A DNA stretch of 64,000 nucleotides from Mucilaginibacter aquatilis (GCF_009755275.1 NZ_WQLA01000003.1:496001-560000); one strand, 5' to 3'; shown: positions 45,179 through 54,946, numbered from the stretch's first letter. Notes: generated from the sequence alone by a model not told the origin. Program-made: numbers and translations.

Positions 45179-47125
45179 ATGAGTTACTATTCTTATACCG
45201 ATACTGCGCTCAGAGTCATACACATTAATACTCGTATGACTGTTGCAAATAAGGAAGTCAAGAAGATCCGCGAGCTCTTTCAGAATTTTGTGGGGTCTAA
45301 TAATTTTAAAGGACAGATGATCTCACAGAATTTAATGGCGAATCTTTTGAACCCGGAGCTGCAAAAGGTCCTGATTCATGAATCACATCATTACTGGCAA
45401 AGTCTCTTTTATCCGTTTCTATTCTATATCAATTTTTTGGAGTACCATGGCGTAGTTCACCTGCGCAGAGAGGTCAGGCTATCAGAAGAAGCACAGGTGC
45501 CATTCGATCACTTTGGACTCAACACGCCAACGGTAAACAACTTTCATTTTTGCTGCGTGAACTTCCGCTATTACTGGAATGACAGTAATATGCTGGAGAT
45601 CGATGTCGACTACCAGCAATGGACAGACTGGTATGATGCAGATATATTTTGTTTAAATGACCTGATAGAGGACAGCACAACCATTTTCGAGTTCAAGGCA
45701 TCCAACGAAGATGCCGGTCCTGAACGATATTTTGAGTGGATACAAAATCCCGCTAACAGAGCCTATAAAAAGCTTTACAAGTTCCTGTGTAAGCGTTTTG
45801 ACCCGAAGTACGCTTACCACTTCATCCCGATATTAACGCAATTAGCTTTCCATACAACTGAACCCATTTCCATCTTTCGTGACCTCGTTAACATGACCAT
45901 TGCCTATAATCTTGACAAGAATTTTGACGGGATCGATTATTTTCTGCTCAAGGATATGATCAAGATACGTTATAAGACCATTGATCTCGATCCGGCAAAC
46001 ACGAACTTTATACAGGATATACCCGTCGGCTTTATCGACGATACACTTTATGATAAGATCATTACCTATGCGAACATGAACACCGGTTCCGCGCATTATC
46101 CCCTGAGTGTACATGCCGGAAAATATCTCAACTGGAAAAAAGAGAACGAACAACGGGAGATGGCGTTGATCGAGACCGACCACCAAAGATCGAAAAAGCT
46201 GTTGGAAACTTTTTTCCCGTTTGCTATCCACGTTAATTTCCTTGACCTACATGCCCGTGATACCGCATTAGTGTGTTCTTCTCCGGATTATCAAGAATAC
46301 AAAATCAAGGATCATACGGTCGACTATGGTACGATAGTCAAGGAGATGGTCAAAATGAAAGAGATCACTTTGGCTTTGTTCAGCGATGCGATGGCTGATA
46401 CCCCGTTTTTGTGCCATCACAAACAGTGCGCTTACTACAACATTGGAATTTGCCGAAAATGGAATTCTGTTCCGGCCGATTATAAGGAATGTAAGTTCCC
46501 GTCCTGGTTCGCATGGAATTATCTGTACGAAATATCCGTTGAGGATAATTGCTTGAAAAAGATCAACGCCGAGCAGGAAAAGGCCTATGAGAAGGAATTC
46601 TTCAGGATTAATGACAAATTCGCGGAAGACCGGTTCCGTTATGTCGGACTTGATCAATACCATATTGTACTTTTGATTAATAAGGAAGTCCTGAATGAAA
46701 ATGACTATTCCTATGTAGGAGAATTCCTAAACAAGATCAGCAACACCCGTGATCCGGAACAACTATTCAGTTTCTTAGTGATCGAATTCCCGGATCATAA
46801 GGATGATCCACGACCGGTTTTCCAGATACCGGAAATCAAAAAATACGTCCAGGTAATCATGGATAGGATCCCCGCGCTGTTTTTTTACCTGGCACTAAAG
46901 GGCAGGTTCCGGACACATCACTATATGTTCCCTTTTTTCGTAAAGCATAAAGCTACTGTCTATCCGGATACAAGTTTTATGGTTCAGTACGATCATCATT
47001 CCTTAGAAGCATTCATTAAAAGACAAATGTCCGATATACTTAACCACTGTTTAAGTCAAAAACTTGACTCTGATTTTTATCTTGAAGAATTTATCAAACA
47101 TTCCCTGCAAAACAGTCACCAATGA
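45179..47125 (+). CDS. Unrecognised large protein with an HExxH zincin-like motif
   Basis: 648 residues with no family I can name. VLIHESHHYWQSLFYPF holds H67, E68 and H71 of the HExxH zinc-protease signature in a predicted helix. A cysteine/histidine group (FLCHHKQCAYYNIGICRKW, then ECKFPSW) near 415-447 may bind another zinc. The rest mixes aromatic helices. It overlaps a small membrane-type gene by 4 bp and lies divergent from a Septu-like pair inside a defence island, so a protease effector is plausible. Activity is inference from the motif alone. Confidence 0.7.
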   Translation: MSYYSYTDTALRVIHINTRMTVANKEVKKIRELFQNFVGSNNFKGQMISQNLMANLLNPELQKVLIHESHHYWQSLFYPFLFYINFLEYHGVVHLRREVRLSEEAQVPFDHFGLNTPTVNNFHFCCVNFRYYWNDSNMLEIDVDYQQWTDWYDADIFCLNDLIEDSTTIFEFKASNEDAGPERYFEWIQNPANRAYKKLYKFLCKRFDPKYAYHFIPILTQLAFHTTEPISIFRDLVNMTIAYNLDKNFDGIDYFLLKDMIKIRYKTIDLDPANTNFIQDIPVGFIDDTLYDKIITYANMNTGSAHYPLSVHAGKYLNWKKENEQREMALIETDHQRSKKLLETFFPFAIHVNFLDLHARDTALVCSSPDYQEYKIKDHTVDYGTIVKEMVKMKEITLALFSDAMADTPFLCHHKQCAYYNIGICRKWNSVPADYKECKFPSWFAWNYLYEISVEDNCLKKINAEQEKAYEKEFFRINDKFAEDRFRYVGLDQYHIVLLINKEVLNENDYSYVGEFLNKISNTRDPEQLFSFLVIEFPDHKDDPRPVFQIPEIKKYVQVIMDRIPALFFYLALKGRFRTHHYMFPFFVKHKATVYPDTSFMVQYDHHSLEAFIKRQMSDILNHCLSQKLDSDFYLEEFIKHSLQNSHQ

Positions 47126-47496
47126 AAATAAAATTTGAATCAGAGAATCGCGAGCTTCTGCACGAATTTCATCAGTACCTCTATGAGAGAAATAAAAGCC
47201 TGATCGTTGATGAACACTATGAAATGACGCCTGGTGTTCACAAAGAGCCGATGGTAGTCGCCCTTATCATTGCATTAGGCGGAAAACATATTCTGGAATT
47301 CATACAAAAATCGATGAAGGATTTTCTCGACTACAAGATCGAGCGCTCAAAACAGGAAACGCTTCGGCAGCAAGAACAGCTTCGGCATAAAGAAGTATTG
47401 CTCAAGCTGAGCTTATATGAGAACGGCAAATGGCAGGACCTAACTTCCGAAGCTTTTGAGAAGCTTGAAACGCGTCCTGAAAAAGAAAATCGATGA
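47122..47496 (+). CDS. Small protein with one membrane-type helix and coiled coil
   Basis: 124 residues. A soluble N-terminal part (ENRELLHEFHQYLYERNKSL) is followed by a hydrophobic helix (MVVALIIALGGKHILEFI), a charged helix (KIERSKQETLRQQEQLRH) and a short basic end (LYENGKWQDLTSEAFEKL). This outline recalls the small constant components that accompany protease effectors in ternary conflict systems, though no sequence family can be claimed. It starts within the end of the HExxH gene (4-bp overlap), so it is its obligate partner. Confidence 0.65.
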   Translation: MKIKFESENRELLHEFHQYLYERNKSLIVDEHYEMTPGVHKEPMVVALIIALGGKHILEFIQKSMKDFLDYKIERSKQETLRQQEQLRHKEVLLKLSLYENGKWQDLTSEAFEKLETRPEKENR

Positions 47497-47638
47497 ACCA
47501 AGCATTTGAAGCACACACTGGTTAAAAAAGAATGAATAACATTTCACTATATGTCGTCTGCTTAAAATAATGCTAACGATTCATTGAAAATAGTAGCTTT
47601 TGATTGCCTGATAACCAGTACTTAACCGTACAATCACA

Positions 47639-49063
47639 ATGAAAATAAGCAAATTGTTTCAACTGGGTAAAACCCAGGCAGAGTTGGATTTTGTTGATAT
47701 TGATCCCGACGGAGATACGCCGCTTTTTCTGGACCCACATTTTTTAAGCAAACGAGTAGATAGCTGGTCAGTTGAGGCGACCCTCACTTTAAAAAGTTTC
47801 TTTCAAAGAATCATTGACCTCGTTCGTACGGATCAAATTGATGTTGCGAAAGACATGTTTGACTATCTGAGAGAACCAAACGCTACCTGTCTTGGTCTAT
47901 CTCAGGGCAGACCGAGAGGTAACGGTGTTGGAGACAGAGATACAGCAAAAATCTTTCAAAGCCTCCTGAAAAGCAGAGCCATACAAACTGGCTTAGTCCA
48001 AGACTTGCAAGACAGCATCCTATTCGTTGACAATTTCGGAAGAGATAAGCTGTCAGACATGGCGACTAACATCATTACTAAACACCTCGTTGATTACACG
48101 ATCAGACAATGCATTTTCCACAATATACCTTTGCATAGTGGATTATCAACAGGTTACTATTGGTCAAGACAAAGCAATTCCTGGGAAAACTCTTCATCGC
48201 AACGTTTAATCGCTGGCGGTAAACCCATACTTCTTGTGCCCAAGGGAGCTGTGTCGTTTAGCCAATCGTATACACCAGATAGATACTACCAGCATTTTGT
48301 ATTGACCTTCTTACAGAATGAACACTTGCGACTCAATTCGGCGTTAGTGCAAAGGAGGGCTAAAGGGGCCCGATTTGTTACAAAGAAATCCCTTGAAACG
48401 GATAACCCCAGAAACAAAGATTTTCTAAGAAGCTTTACCTTCAAACACCCCAAGGTTTTGCAAGATTTCAAAGATCAAACAAATCCCCCTCCGCTTCAGA
48501 ATAGCCAAATCTCGGATGTTAGTTTTCAGACTATTGCAAAATCGTTAGGATCTCAATTAGTAAAAATCCCCTTCGGTACCAAAGATGCCAGTGCTTTCCA
48601 TAACATAGTGCTGGGTATTTTAGAATTGTTGTTCTATCCTGACCTGATGAATCCTGTCAAAGAACAAGATATCGACAAAGGCAGAAAGCGAATCGATATA
48701 CTTTTTGACAACAGCAGTACCAGTGGTTTTTTCTTTAACTTATCTAACCATTTCATGTTACCTTGTGGTCATATTTTTATAGAGTGTAAGAACTATTCAA
48801 CCGATATTGCCAACCCTGAGCTTGACCAGCTTGCGGGGCGATTTTCAATCAATCGGGGAAAGGTTGGAATTGTGGTTTGTAGAAGTTTTGATAACCGACA
48901 ATTATTCATCGAGCGATGTCGAGATACGTACACCGCACAACGAGGCTTAATTATTCCCTTAATCGATCAGGATCTCGTAAACTTGTTAGATAACATCGAT
49001 GAAAATAACCGCACATTCTTAAATGACTACCTAACGAAAATTTTGAAAGAAATCACTTTATAA
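47639..49063 (+). CDS. PD-(D/E)XK nuclease-like protein
   Basis: 474 residues. The C-terminal third has a restriction-nuclease-like core: GRKRIDILFDN (D) and GHIFIECKNYSTDIANPELD (E-x-K), followed by KVGIVVCRSFDNRQLF. The N-terminal two thirds are a separate domain (DIDPDGDTPLFLDPHFL, then GSLKSRA-type helices) with no known name. It lies alone, 142 bp after the HExxH pair and 219 bp before an HNH gene. A single-gene defence nuclease is likely; the target is unknown. Confidence 0.7.
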   Translation: MKISKLFQLGKTQAELDFVDIDPDGDTPLFLDPHFLSKRVDSWSVEATLTLKSFFQRIIDLVRTDQIDVAKDMFDYLREPNATCLGLSQGRPRGNGVGDRDTAKIFQSLLKSRAIQTGLVQDLQDSILFVDNFGRDKLSDMATNIITKHLVDYTIRQCIFHNIPLHSGLSTGYYWSRQSNSWENSSSQRLIAGGKPILLVPKGAVSFSQSYTPDRYYQHFVLTFLQNEHLRLNSALVQRRAKGARFVTKKSLETDNPRNKDFLRSFTFKHPKVLQDFKDQTNPPPLQNSQISDVSFQTIAKSLGSQLVKIPFGTKDASAFHNIVLGILELLFYPDLMNPVKEQDIDKGRKRIDILFDNSSTSGFFFNLSNHFMLPCGHIFIECKNYSTDIANPELDQLAGRFSINRGKVGIVVCRSFDNRQLFIERCRDTYTAQRGLIIPLIDQDLVNLLDNIDENNRTFLNDYLTKILKEITL

Positions 49064-49282
49064 AGATAGCGTAAAAGGGTCACTGCCAAATCATTTACAT
49101 CAGCGAGGCTGGATTCCACTCAAGGATATGCCTAACTGCCTAATTCCTAAGTATCAAACAGCAATTGTACGAGAAGCGTTCTTATATTTGATAAACAGAA
49201 CTTTTGAACTAAGAATGCCAGCCTTTATAGGATCTTATTCATGTCATTAACCCTGTAAAAAAATCTGTTTTATAAAAGTAAG

Positions 49283-50383
49283 TTGAATCTCCAGACGTTT
49301 AAAAACATCAACCAGATACTGGCAAGGGACAGTAAGTCTTCAACCTATAAATTCGCTCTGTTAAGGGGGACCATCGACTTAATTGATGACAACTCTCCTT
49401 TCATTGTTATCAAAGGCGACAGGATACATTTTCCATTAGGCTTACTTATTGAAAAATGGCTATTGTATTATTACCCGCTGGTCAATATACCGCAGATCAA
49501 CCGGTCTACGCAACTGGCGTTCTCGGGACCGTTAAAAACATTGATAGAAACCTATGAATTAAGGGGTGGATTCTCGGCTTTTTATAATGACCTGAAGAAC
49601 AAAGGCATTCCCCAGGAATTACATAGACTGTTTTTAGAGCTTGTCAAAAAGCTGGCTGCAACGATCACATTGATGCCCATGAAGTATATTGGCACGTCCA
49701 TTTATGATCAGTTTTACGGCATTTATAAGTATGAAAAAGTAAAATTTCACCGGACCAACAGTATTGACGCCGAATACCTCATTAATAACTTTGGCACATT
49801 TTCTATACCGCTCGAATATTACGAAGCTTTCCAGGTGCTCGGCAGTTTTGTCAATGGACAGGACTCCATATTGTTTAAATGGGCAGAATTTTCTGTTCAG
49901 GCATCGGGCAAAACTCTGTCTGTAACACAAGTACTTGACGAAGTACTCAAAAGTCCCATCACTTCGCGTGAAATCACTGAATCTAAAGCCTTATACAAAA
50001 GCATTCTGCAAACTGAAGGGCAGGTATGTTGCGTATGGAGCGGCGACAAAATCACCAACTATGATATTGATCATATCCTCCCTTTCACCATCTGGAAAAA
50101 CAATGATCTATGGAATTTGCTGCCTACACGTCCTGACCTTAATAACCAAAAACGCGACAAGATTCCCAGTCCTGCGCTAATTGAAGGCCGAAAAGAACTA
50201 ATTTGCCATTACTGGGACCTCATCAACAATAACAAACCTCAGCGCTTTCAAAAAGAGCTTCACATCGCTTTATTAGGTTTACAAAAAGGCGACGATTGGC
50301 ATGACATAGCCATTAACCAGCTTAAAAAGAATTGTGACTACTTAATTTCAACCAGAGGATATGGAATGTGGTCACAGTTGTAA
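49283..50383 (+). CDS. HNH endonuclease domain protein with TTG start
   Basis: 366 residues. The C-terminal HNH domain reads NYDIDHILPFTIWKNNDLWN, then NNQKRDKIPS, the D-H...N...K pattern of HNH_4-type nucleases. The N-terminal region is helical and lacks known motifs. No ATG exists before the conserved sequence. An in-frame stop at 49256 leaves TTG at 49283 (or CTG at 49265) as start. An IS3 remnant begins 46 bp after its stop. It may be a stand-alone defence nuclease. Confidence 0.72.
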   Translation: MNLQTFKNINQILARDSKSSTYKFALLRGTIDLIDDNSPFIVIKGDRIHFPLGLLIEKWLLYYYPLVNIPQINRSTQLAFSGPLKTLIETYELRGGFSAFYNDLKNKGIPQELHRLFLELVKKLAATITLMPMKYIGTSIYDQFYGIYKYEKVKFHRTNSIDAEYLINNFGTFSIPLEYYEAFQVLGSFVNGQDSILFKWAEFSVQASGKTLSVTQVLDEVLKSPITSREITESKALYKSILQTEGQVCCVWSGDKITNYDIDHILPFTIWKNNDLWNLLPTRPDLNNQKRDKIPSPALIEGRKELICHYWDLINNNKPQRFQKELHIALLGLQKGDDWHDIAINQLKKNCDYLISTRGYGMWSQL

Positions 50384-50494
50384 CATTAGCAATAATTAGG
50401 ATTGCTAACTAGTTTACCTTACTCTTCTTGTAACCCCTCCTAAAAGTCGGACTGCTTAGCGGACGAAAAGTCTTAACTTTAAACAGTCAAACAA

Positions 50495-50761
50495 ATGAAG
50501 AACTCTATCATTACAGAAGCGCAGATCGTCAAGGCCATCAAAGAGTATGAAGGTGGCCGTGAGCTTAACGATGTATGCCGCGAACTCGGCGTACACAAAT
50601 CAACCTTTTACAACTGGCGTAAAAAGTATGCCGGTATGGATAGCCAGGAACTGAAGCGGCTCAAATAGCTGGAGGAAGAGAACCGAAAGCTGAAGCATAT
50701 GTATGCGGAATGGGCTTTAGATCATAGCTTGTTAAAAGATGTACTCTCAAAAAAGTTTTAA
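50495..50761 (+). pseudogene. IS3 orfA with an in-frame stop
   Basis: The frame codes for a transposase helix-turn-helix protein (ITEAQIVKAIKEYEGGREL, then ELGVHKSTFYNWRKKYAGMD) and a leucine-zipper-like end (LEEENRKLKHMYAEWALDH). A TAG at 50666-50668 interrupts it between RLK and LEEE. Downstream orfB is truncated, so the stop is most likely decay. Confidence 0.8.
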
Positions 50762-50781
50762 AGCCCTGCCAGCGCAAGGAC

Positions 50782-51065
50782 ATGGTTACTTATCTACTGG
50801 AGTTCCGTCAGGTAAGTATCAGCAGGGCTTGCCGGGTAGTGAAGCTGCCCAAATCCATATTTTACTATAAGAACGTCCGGGATGACTCAGCCACCATCGA
50901 TAAGTTGTTGGAGCTATCCGAGAAACATCCTACCGAGGGTCAGGATTTGTATTACAGTCGTATTCGGCAGCAAGGGTTACTTTGGAACTATAAACGTGTA
51001 AGGAGGGTTTACCTGCTATTGGGTATGAATAAGCGTCGTAAAGTGCGCAGACGTGTACCGGCATT
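50782..51065 (+). pseudogene. IS3 orfB, truncated after ~90 codons
   Basis: The start (YLLEFRQVSISRACRVVKLP, then KSIFYYKN) and RIRQQGLLWNYKRVRRVYLL with GMNKRRK are the usual N-terminal part of IS3 orfB. The integrase DDE core is absent. Beyond ~51065 the frame runs into antisense sequence of the next gene and stops at 51279. Confidence 0.8.
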
Positions 51066-51378
51066 GTTCTTCCCTGGTAAACTGGTCTTCGTTAATCGAA
51101 ATGCCGAGATCGTCAAGTTCGTTGGCCAGGAAATAGTGAATCGATTCATGTTCATAATTGGTCTGGCACTCGTCTTTGTTGGTACAGACCAAAAGATGTT
51201 TCCGGTATTCCTGATCGTTCGCTTCAAGGATCACGCGAAGGAAAATGATTTTATCCAGAGGGCTATTGATATTATATAGCTCGGATTGGGCTTCACTAAT
51301 CACTTTCTTGTGTTCATCTACCTGATGTGCTATATGATGGCTGACAAATTTGTCAGCTCTTTTCTTGATGTAGTCCAT
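51016..51378 (-). pseudogene. Third gene of the CBASS operon, 3' end replaced by the IS3 remnant
   Basis: The frame starts 52 bp after the CD-NTase stop, same direction. About 105 residues look native (ADKFVSHHIAHQVDEHKKVI, then DKIIFLRVILEANDQEYRKH), helical and charged. The last ~13 residues (YTSAHFTTLIHTQ) are the antisense of IS3 orfB. How much was lost cannot be told, and no known Cap protein is recognised. If the gene was an essential part, the CBASS unit may be damaged. Confidence 0.6.
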
Positions 51379-51429
51379 TGTAGTTATTGTTAAATTGGAC
51401 CTATTAGTATTTTAATTTATGTAGTGTTC

Positions 51430-52770
51430 TTAGGTAATAATCACCGATTGCCTGTCCTTTGCAACGCAAATACCATCTTTAACGATATAGCATTCGACAA
51501 AATGGTTGCCCTTGAAACTCGTAGGCTCCTGATGGGTTACCCCCCCTTCATTGATCTGGCCACGGATACAATTCGAGGCGATAGCATGTTCTCCACGGTT
51601 TAAGGTTTTCCAGTATATGGCGTATGGTTGCGGTATGTTCACGTTGGTTACGGTAAAGGTGATCCACCTGCCCCGTCCGACCTTGTTTCCTTGTGTGGCC
51701 AAGTCATAATGCCGGTGGCCTGTTTTTTTGTTTACCCGCCCGGTCAGGCGTACTTTATAAATGGGATTGATGCGAAGCGGAAAGCCCAGCTCGGTAATCT
51801 GTTGTTCGGTATTGTTGTAGGACACCAGACTTCTGCTGGCGGCATTTTGCTGCTCTTCTGTCTTTGTTTTCGGTTTCTTGAAGCACTCCCCAAATATTTC
51901 CTGCCATTTGACCAGGCTTTTTTCTTTATCGGTTTCGTCATAGGCTTCCGTGATCTTATCACTGTAATAAATCATCTTGGTTCTGAATACCGCCCAGCCA
52001 TCCTGGTTCCAGCGATCCCCAAAGTTTTCGCCCGTTTCTCCGGGATCTGCAATAGTTGGCATATATTCGTGATCGTGAACATAGGCCTTCAGTTTTTTCA
52101 TGACCGTGTACAAAGTTGTGGGAACATCGCTGTAGCAATTTTCGTCTTCCAATAAGGCGGCATCATTGACCTGCTCACCTACAAGCGTATTGAGGATGAT
52201 GGATTTGATAGCGAAAGTCTGTTTGTAGTCACGGATATACTTGATCAGACGGATAACTTTCACAAAATGATGTTTGGTGATCCGGTTGCGCTCATCAAGC
52301 CATTCCGTATATTTTTCGGGGTCTGTCAGCTCAAAATTATTCTCATGGCGATTGGTCACGAACTTTTGCCCATGTCGCTCTAAAAAGGGAACAACATCAA
52401 TGTGGAAGTCATTGGCATATTTGATTGTCACACACCTAGTTTTCCTACTGACTTTTTCCCGGTAGGTGCTATTGTCCCGGAAAAATTGGTAAAGTTCGTG
52501 CACGTAATCTTTTGCTTCCCATTCCGGGTATTCCTTGAGATAAAGCAATATATCTGCGTCAAACTCATGGGTGGCTTTGACCGGTTTGATGATCGTTTTA
52601 TGCGCGTATGAACCTTGTGGAATCACATCGATAAAATTATCCTTAAATTTATCGCTTTCGCTCAACAGGTCGGTAATGATTTCCGTCCGGTCGTCCAGAG
52701 TCGTGATCCTAGCTGAATTTAAGTTGACTTCGTTATCCAAGAAGCTTTTAAAGTAGTTGATTAATTTCAT
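51430..52770 (-). CDS. CBASS nucleotide cyclase (CD-NTase) with AGS-C sensor domain
   Basis: 446 residues. The nucleotidyltransferase core has QGSYAHKT (G53-S54), HEFDADILLYL (D71, D73) and DFHIDVVPFL (D125), the residues that bind two magnesium ions. A helical SMODS-type part follows. The C-terminal ~130 residues (YKVRLTGRVNKKTGHR, GNHFVECYIVKDG) match the AGS-C sensor domain. On infection it makes a cyclic oligonucleotide signal. It overlaps the SAVED effector gene by 4 bp. Confidence 0.9.
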   Translation of the reverse strand: MKLINYFKSFLDNEVNLNSARITTLDDRTEIITDLLSESDKFKDNFIDVIPQGSYAHKTIIKPVKATHEFDADILLYLKEYPEWEAKDYVHELYQFFRDNSTYREKVSRKTRCVTIKYANDFHIDVVPFLERHGQKFVTNRHENNFELTDPEKYTEWLDERNRITKHHFVKVIRLIKYIRDYKQTFAIKSIILNTLVGEQVNDAALLEDENCYSDVPTTLYTVMKKLKAYVHDHEYMPTIADPGETGENFGDRWNQDGWAVFRTKMIYYSDKITEAYDETDKEKSLVKWQEIFGECFKKPKTKTEEQQNAASRSLVSYNNTEQQITELGFPLRINPIYKVRLTGRVNKKTGHRHYDLATQGNKVGRGRWITFTVTNVNIPQPYAIYWKTLNRGEHAIASNCIRGQINEGGVTHQEPTSFKGNHFVECYIVKDGICVAKDRQSVIIT

Positions 52771-53963
52771 TTGGCATTTACGGTTAGTGCAGGTTTATAA
52801 ATGGTTCCGCTTCGGTCATAAACGATGATTGCCGGTTGCGCGTCACGCATCAGTCCACGGCCACAGGCTAGGGCGGCAGTCACCGGTACTGCCGGAAAAA
52901 GGTTAATCTGTTTACAGGATTTGTGCGATACTTCCAATTGACTTAGAAACCCATGATAGGTTTTGCTGAAGTTCTCGTAGGAGGCCTTGCTCCTTAGAAT
53001 GTCGCGATTTGGCGTGGTTCCAACAGGCACCATCTCGTAGAGATTACAGCTTTCCAAAATCTTTTCCGGCAGTTCGCTTGGATTGATACTCCCGCTTAGA
53101 GATAGAATCAAGGCAATTTTATCGGAGGCATTTTCCTTTAGTTTGAACACCTCGAAGGTTTCCGTTTTCGTCTCTTCAGACCACATCCAGGTTTCCTGAT
53201 CGCCACGGTGTTTCTGATAAAGGGATGTCGGTATCTTGTCGTCAAGTTGGTAGCCAAGATAAACCAATAAGGGTATGCGGCTCATCGCAAAAACGGAAAG
53301 GTGGCGAACCTGACCTTTGACCACGCCTTCGATAAGCGGGTTTAAGCTCCTGTCGATAATACCCTGCCCGATCGACCAGTACCCTTCCCAATTTTCTTCC
53401 GGCTCCGGCAACGCCTTCAGATCTATTTCAATGCCGTGTTTGTCAAAGCTATCGATGAACATGGCAAATTTGCGTTCACTGTTAAAAATAACATTCCGGG
53501 CATTTTCCTTGGATACCTCTACTGTTGCGCCCCTTATCCCGCCCAGCATTCTTAAAACCACACTTTCCGAATCGATCTGTAAGTCGGTCAGGTGGTGTAT
53601 CCTTTTTTCATGGTCGGCCTTGTGCTGCATCAAGCGTTCCAGCGTAAACTCTTCCAGTAGCTCTTTAGTATCGATGATCTTATGATGGTCTGCACAAAGC
53701 AGCATCAGATTGTTAACCGTATTCCTCGCATCCAGGGCAAGTTCGGCGTCGCCCCGAGGAGATTTGTCTGCCTTGCTCCATCCCACAATATGTGCCATTT
53801 CGCCGATGGAAACATCGTAATTGAGATCGAGCAGGTATTTGTTGCAGATCGCACAGCGTCCGCCAGAGCGTACCCATAACCTCACTTTGTCCGGTTCCTT
53901 GATCGCTGGCCTCGTTTCCACGATATGATTGTCTACTTCTATTTTTTTATTCTTTTTTGCCAC
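52767..53963 (-). CDS. CBASS effector, HNH-SAVED nuclease (Cap5-like)
   Basis: 398 residues. The N-terminal HNH nuclease has GGRCAICNKYL (C37, C40), GEMAHIVGWS (H58) and NNLMLLCADHHKIID (C90, H93, H94). The C-terminal ~230 residues are a SAVED domain, with LPEPEENWEGYWSIGQGI, LSVFAMSRIPLLVYLG and FPAVPVTAALACGRGLM. SAVED binds the cyclic nucleotide and switches on DNA cutting, which kills the infected cell. It is the first gene of the operon. Confidence 0.9.
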   Translation of the reverse strand: MAKKNKKIEVDNHIVETRPAIKEPDKVRLWVRSGGRCAICNKYLLDLNYDVSIGEMAHIVGWSKADKSPRGDAELALDARNTVNNLMLLCADHHKIIDTKELLEEFTLERLMQHKADHEKRIHHLTDLQIDSESVVLRMLGGIRGATVEVSKENARNVIFNSERKFAMFIDSFDKHGIEIDLKALPEPEENWEGYWSIGQGIIDRSLNPLIEGVVKGQVRHLSVFAMSRIPLLVYLGYQLDDKIPTSLYQKHRGDQETWMWSEETKTETFEVFKLKENASDKIALILSLSGSINPSELPEKILESCNLYEMVPVGTTPNRDILRSKASYENFSKTYHGFLSQLEVSHKSCKQINLFPAVPVTAALACGRGLMRDAQPAIIVYDRSGTIYKPALTVNAK

Positions 53964-54629
53964 AAGGCCTTTGTTTATGAAAGGGCAATTTACTAATTAT
54001 TGTTGTTTGCATTCTTGCAAGTTGTTAACAATGTGATGGTTATCCTGTGTAATAAATTATTATGCTGTTGCCTGCGACCCGCGCTATCCGTTCCAAGACC
54101 TCGCGGCTGATAGGAGGGCTTCGTGCTCCCACTACTATCGCTAAAGGGCTATTCAGCAGATGCAAGTTGATTGTGCAGCACAATTCAAATCGCGCAAGGC
54201 AAACCGAATCATCCAACATAGTCGCTACAAACATCAACTTCCTACTTAGATTATGAAGATATATCGCCTCGGCTTAGGCGACGTTTATGGATACGATCAA
54301 ATTGAACCGTAAGAGATTGGAAACCGCATACGTTTAGACTGGGGACAAATTAAAATCGTCTTGCCGAAACTAAAATGGACTCGGATTGGTATTACCATGC
54401 AACTGATTAAAGTATAAAAATTGTTAGAATCTTGGAACTATAAAAGTTTATTTTTTCCACTATTAACAAAGGAACATTATCTACGCTGAAAGCTAATGAG
54501 ATATACATTGGCTGACGAACGAATTTAAAGTTGATTCGCTTTTCATTCGCGATAGAGATCGCAGCGACATCCTGCTCAGCAGATATAGCGGAGAGCCCGA
54601 GCCGTAGGCATCGCCCAAAACAGCAGCAC
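53964..54629. other. Non-coding stretch at the right border of the defence island
   Basis: No convincing gene is seen. Overlapping antiparallel frames at 54040-54256 have no family and look like chance frames in a GC-richer patch. The remainder is AT-rich. Confidence 0.4.
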
Positions 54630-54908
54630 CTACTTACCTTTTCGTTCTTTTCTTGTAGGTGGGTGTTTAACTTGGTCGAAATTAAAATCCATAAGCTCTT
54701 TTGGATGCACCTCTAAAGCATGTGCTAAGGCTTCTAAATGAGATATAGCAAAATTACTTTTCCCCGTAAGCATTAACCAGACTTGCTTTTGAGTGAAACC
54801 GGTTCTTTCAACGATATCTTCTTGAACAATACCTTTGTGTAAGCGAATCTCTTCAATTCGTTTAATGATTTGATCAATGAATTCTTGATTACGGTATTGC
54901 TTTGCCAT
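54630..54908 (-). CDS. XRE-family helix-turn-helix regulator
   Basis: 92 residues. The Cro/C1 helix-turn-helix spans KGIVQEDIVERTGFTQKQVW and LTGKSNFAISHLEALAHALE, with a basic tail (PPTRKERKGK). It binds DNA as a small repressor. Upstream lies the palindrome ACGTCA-CTAT-TGACGT (54947-54962), a likely operator, so it may control itself and the divergent leader RNA operon. It sits at the island border. Confidence 0.85.
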   Translation of the reverse strand: MAKQYRNQEFIDQIIKRIEEIRLHKGIVQEDIVERTGFTQKQVWLMLTGKSNFAISHLEALAHALEVHPKELMDFNFDQVKHPPTRKERKGK

Positions 54909-54946
54909 TATCCATGTAAAGCAACCACCAAATTAATTTTATAAGT

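Larger units (their letters stand above)
50429..51065 (+). mobile_element. IS3-family insertion sequence remnant, right end lost
   Basis: The left end begins near TGTAACCCCTCC at 50429, typical of IS3-type terminal repeats (starting TG). It is followed by a broken orfA and the 5' part of orfB. Homology stops near 51060-51070, where sequence of a leftward CBASS-linked gene begins. No right terminal repeat is seen. The element is dead and has cut the neighbouring gene. Confidence 0.75.

Noticed and set aside
13958-53963. CRISPR array or cas genes in the defence island
   Set aside because: No regularly spaced direct repeats and no Cas-type proteins were seen.
54040-54256. Overlapping frames on both strands at the island border
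   Set aside because: Antiparallel frames of ~65 codons without any family; most likely chance.
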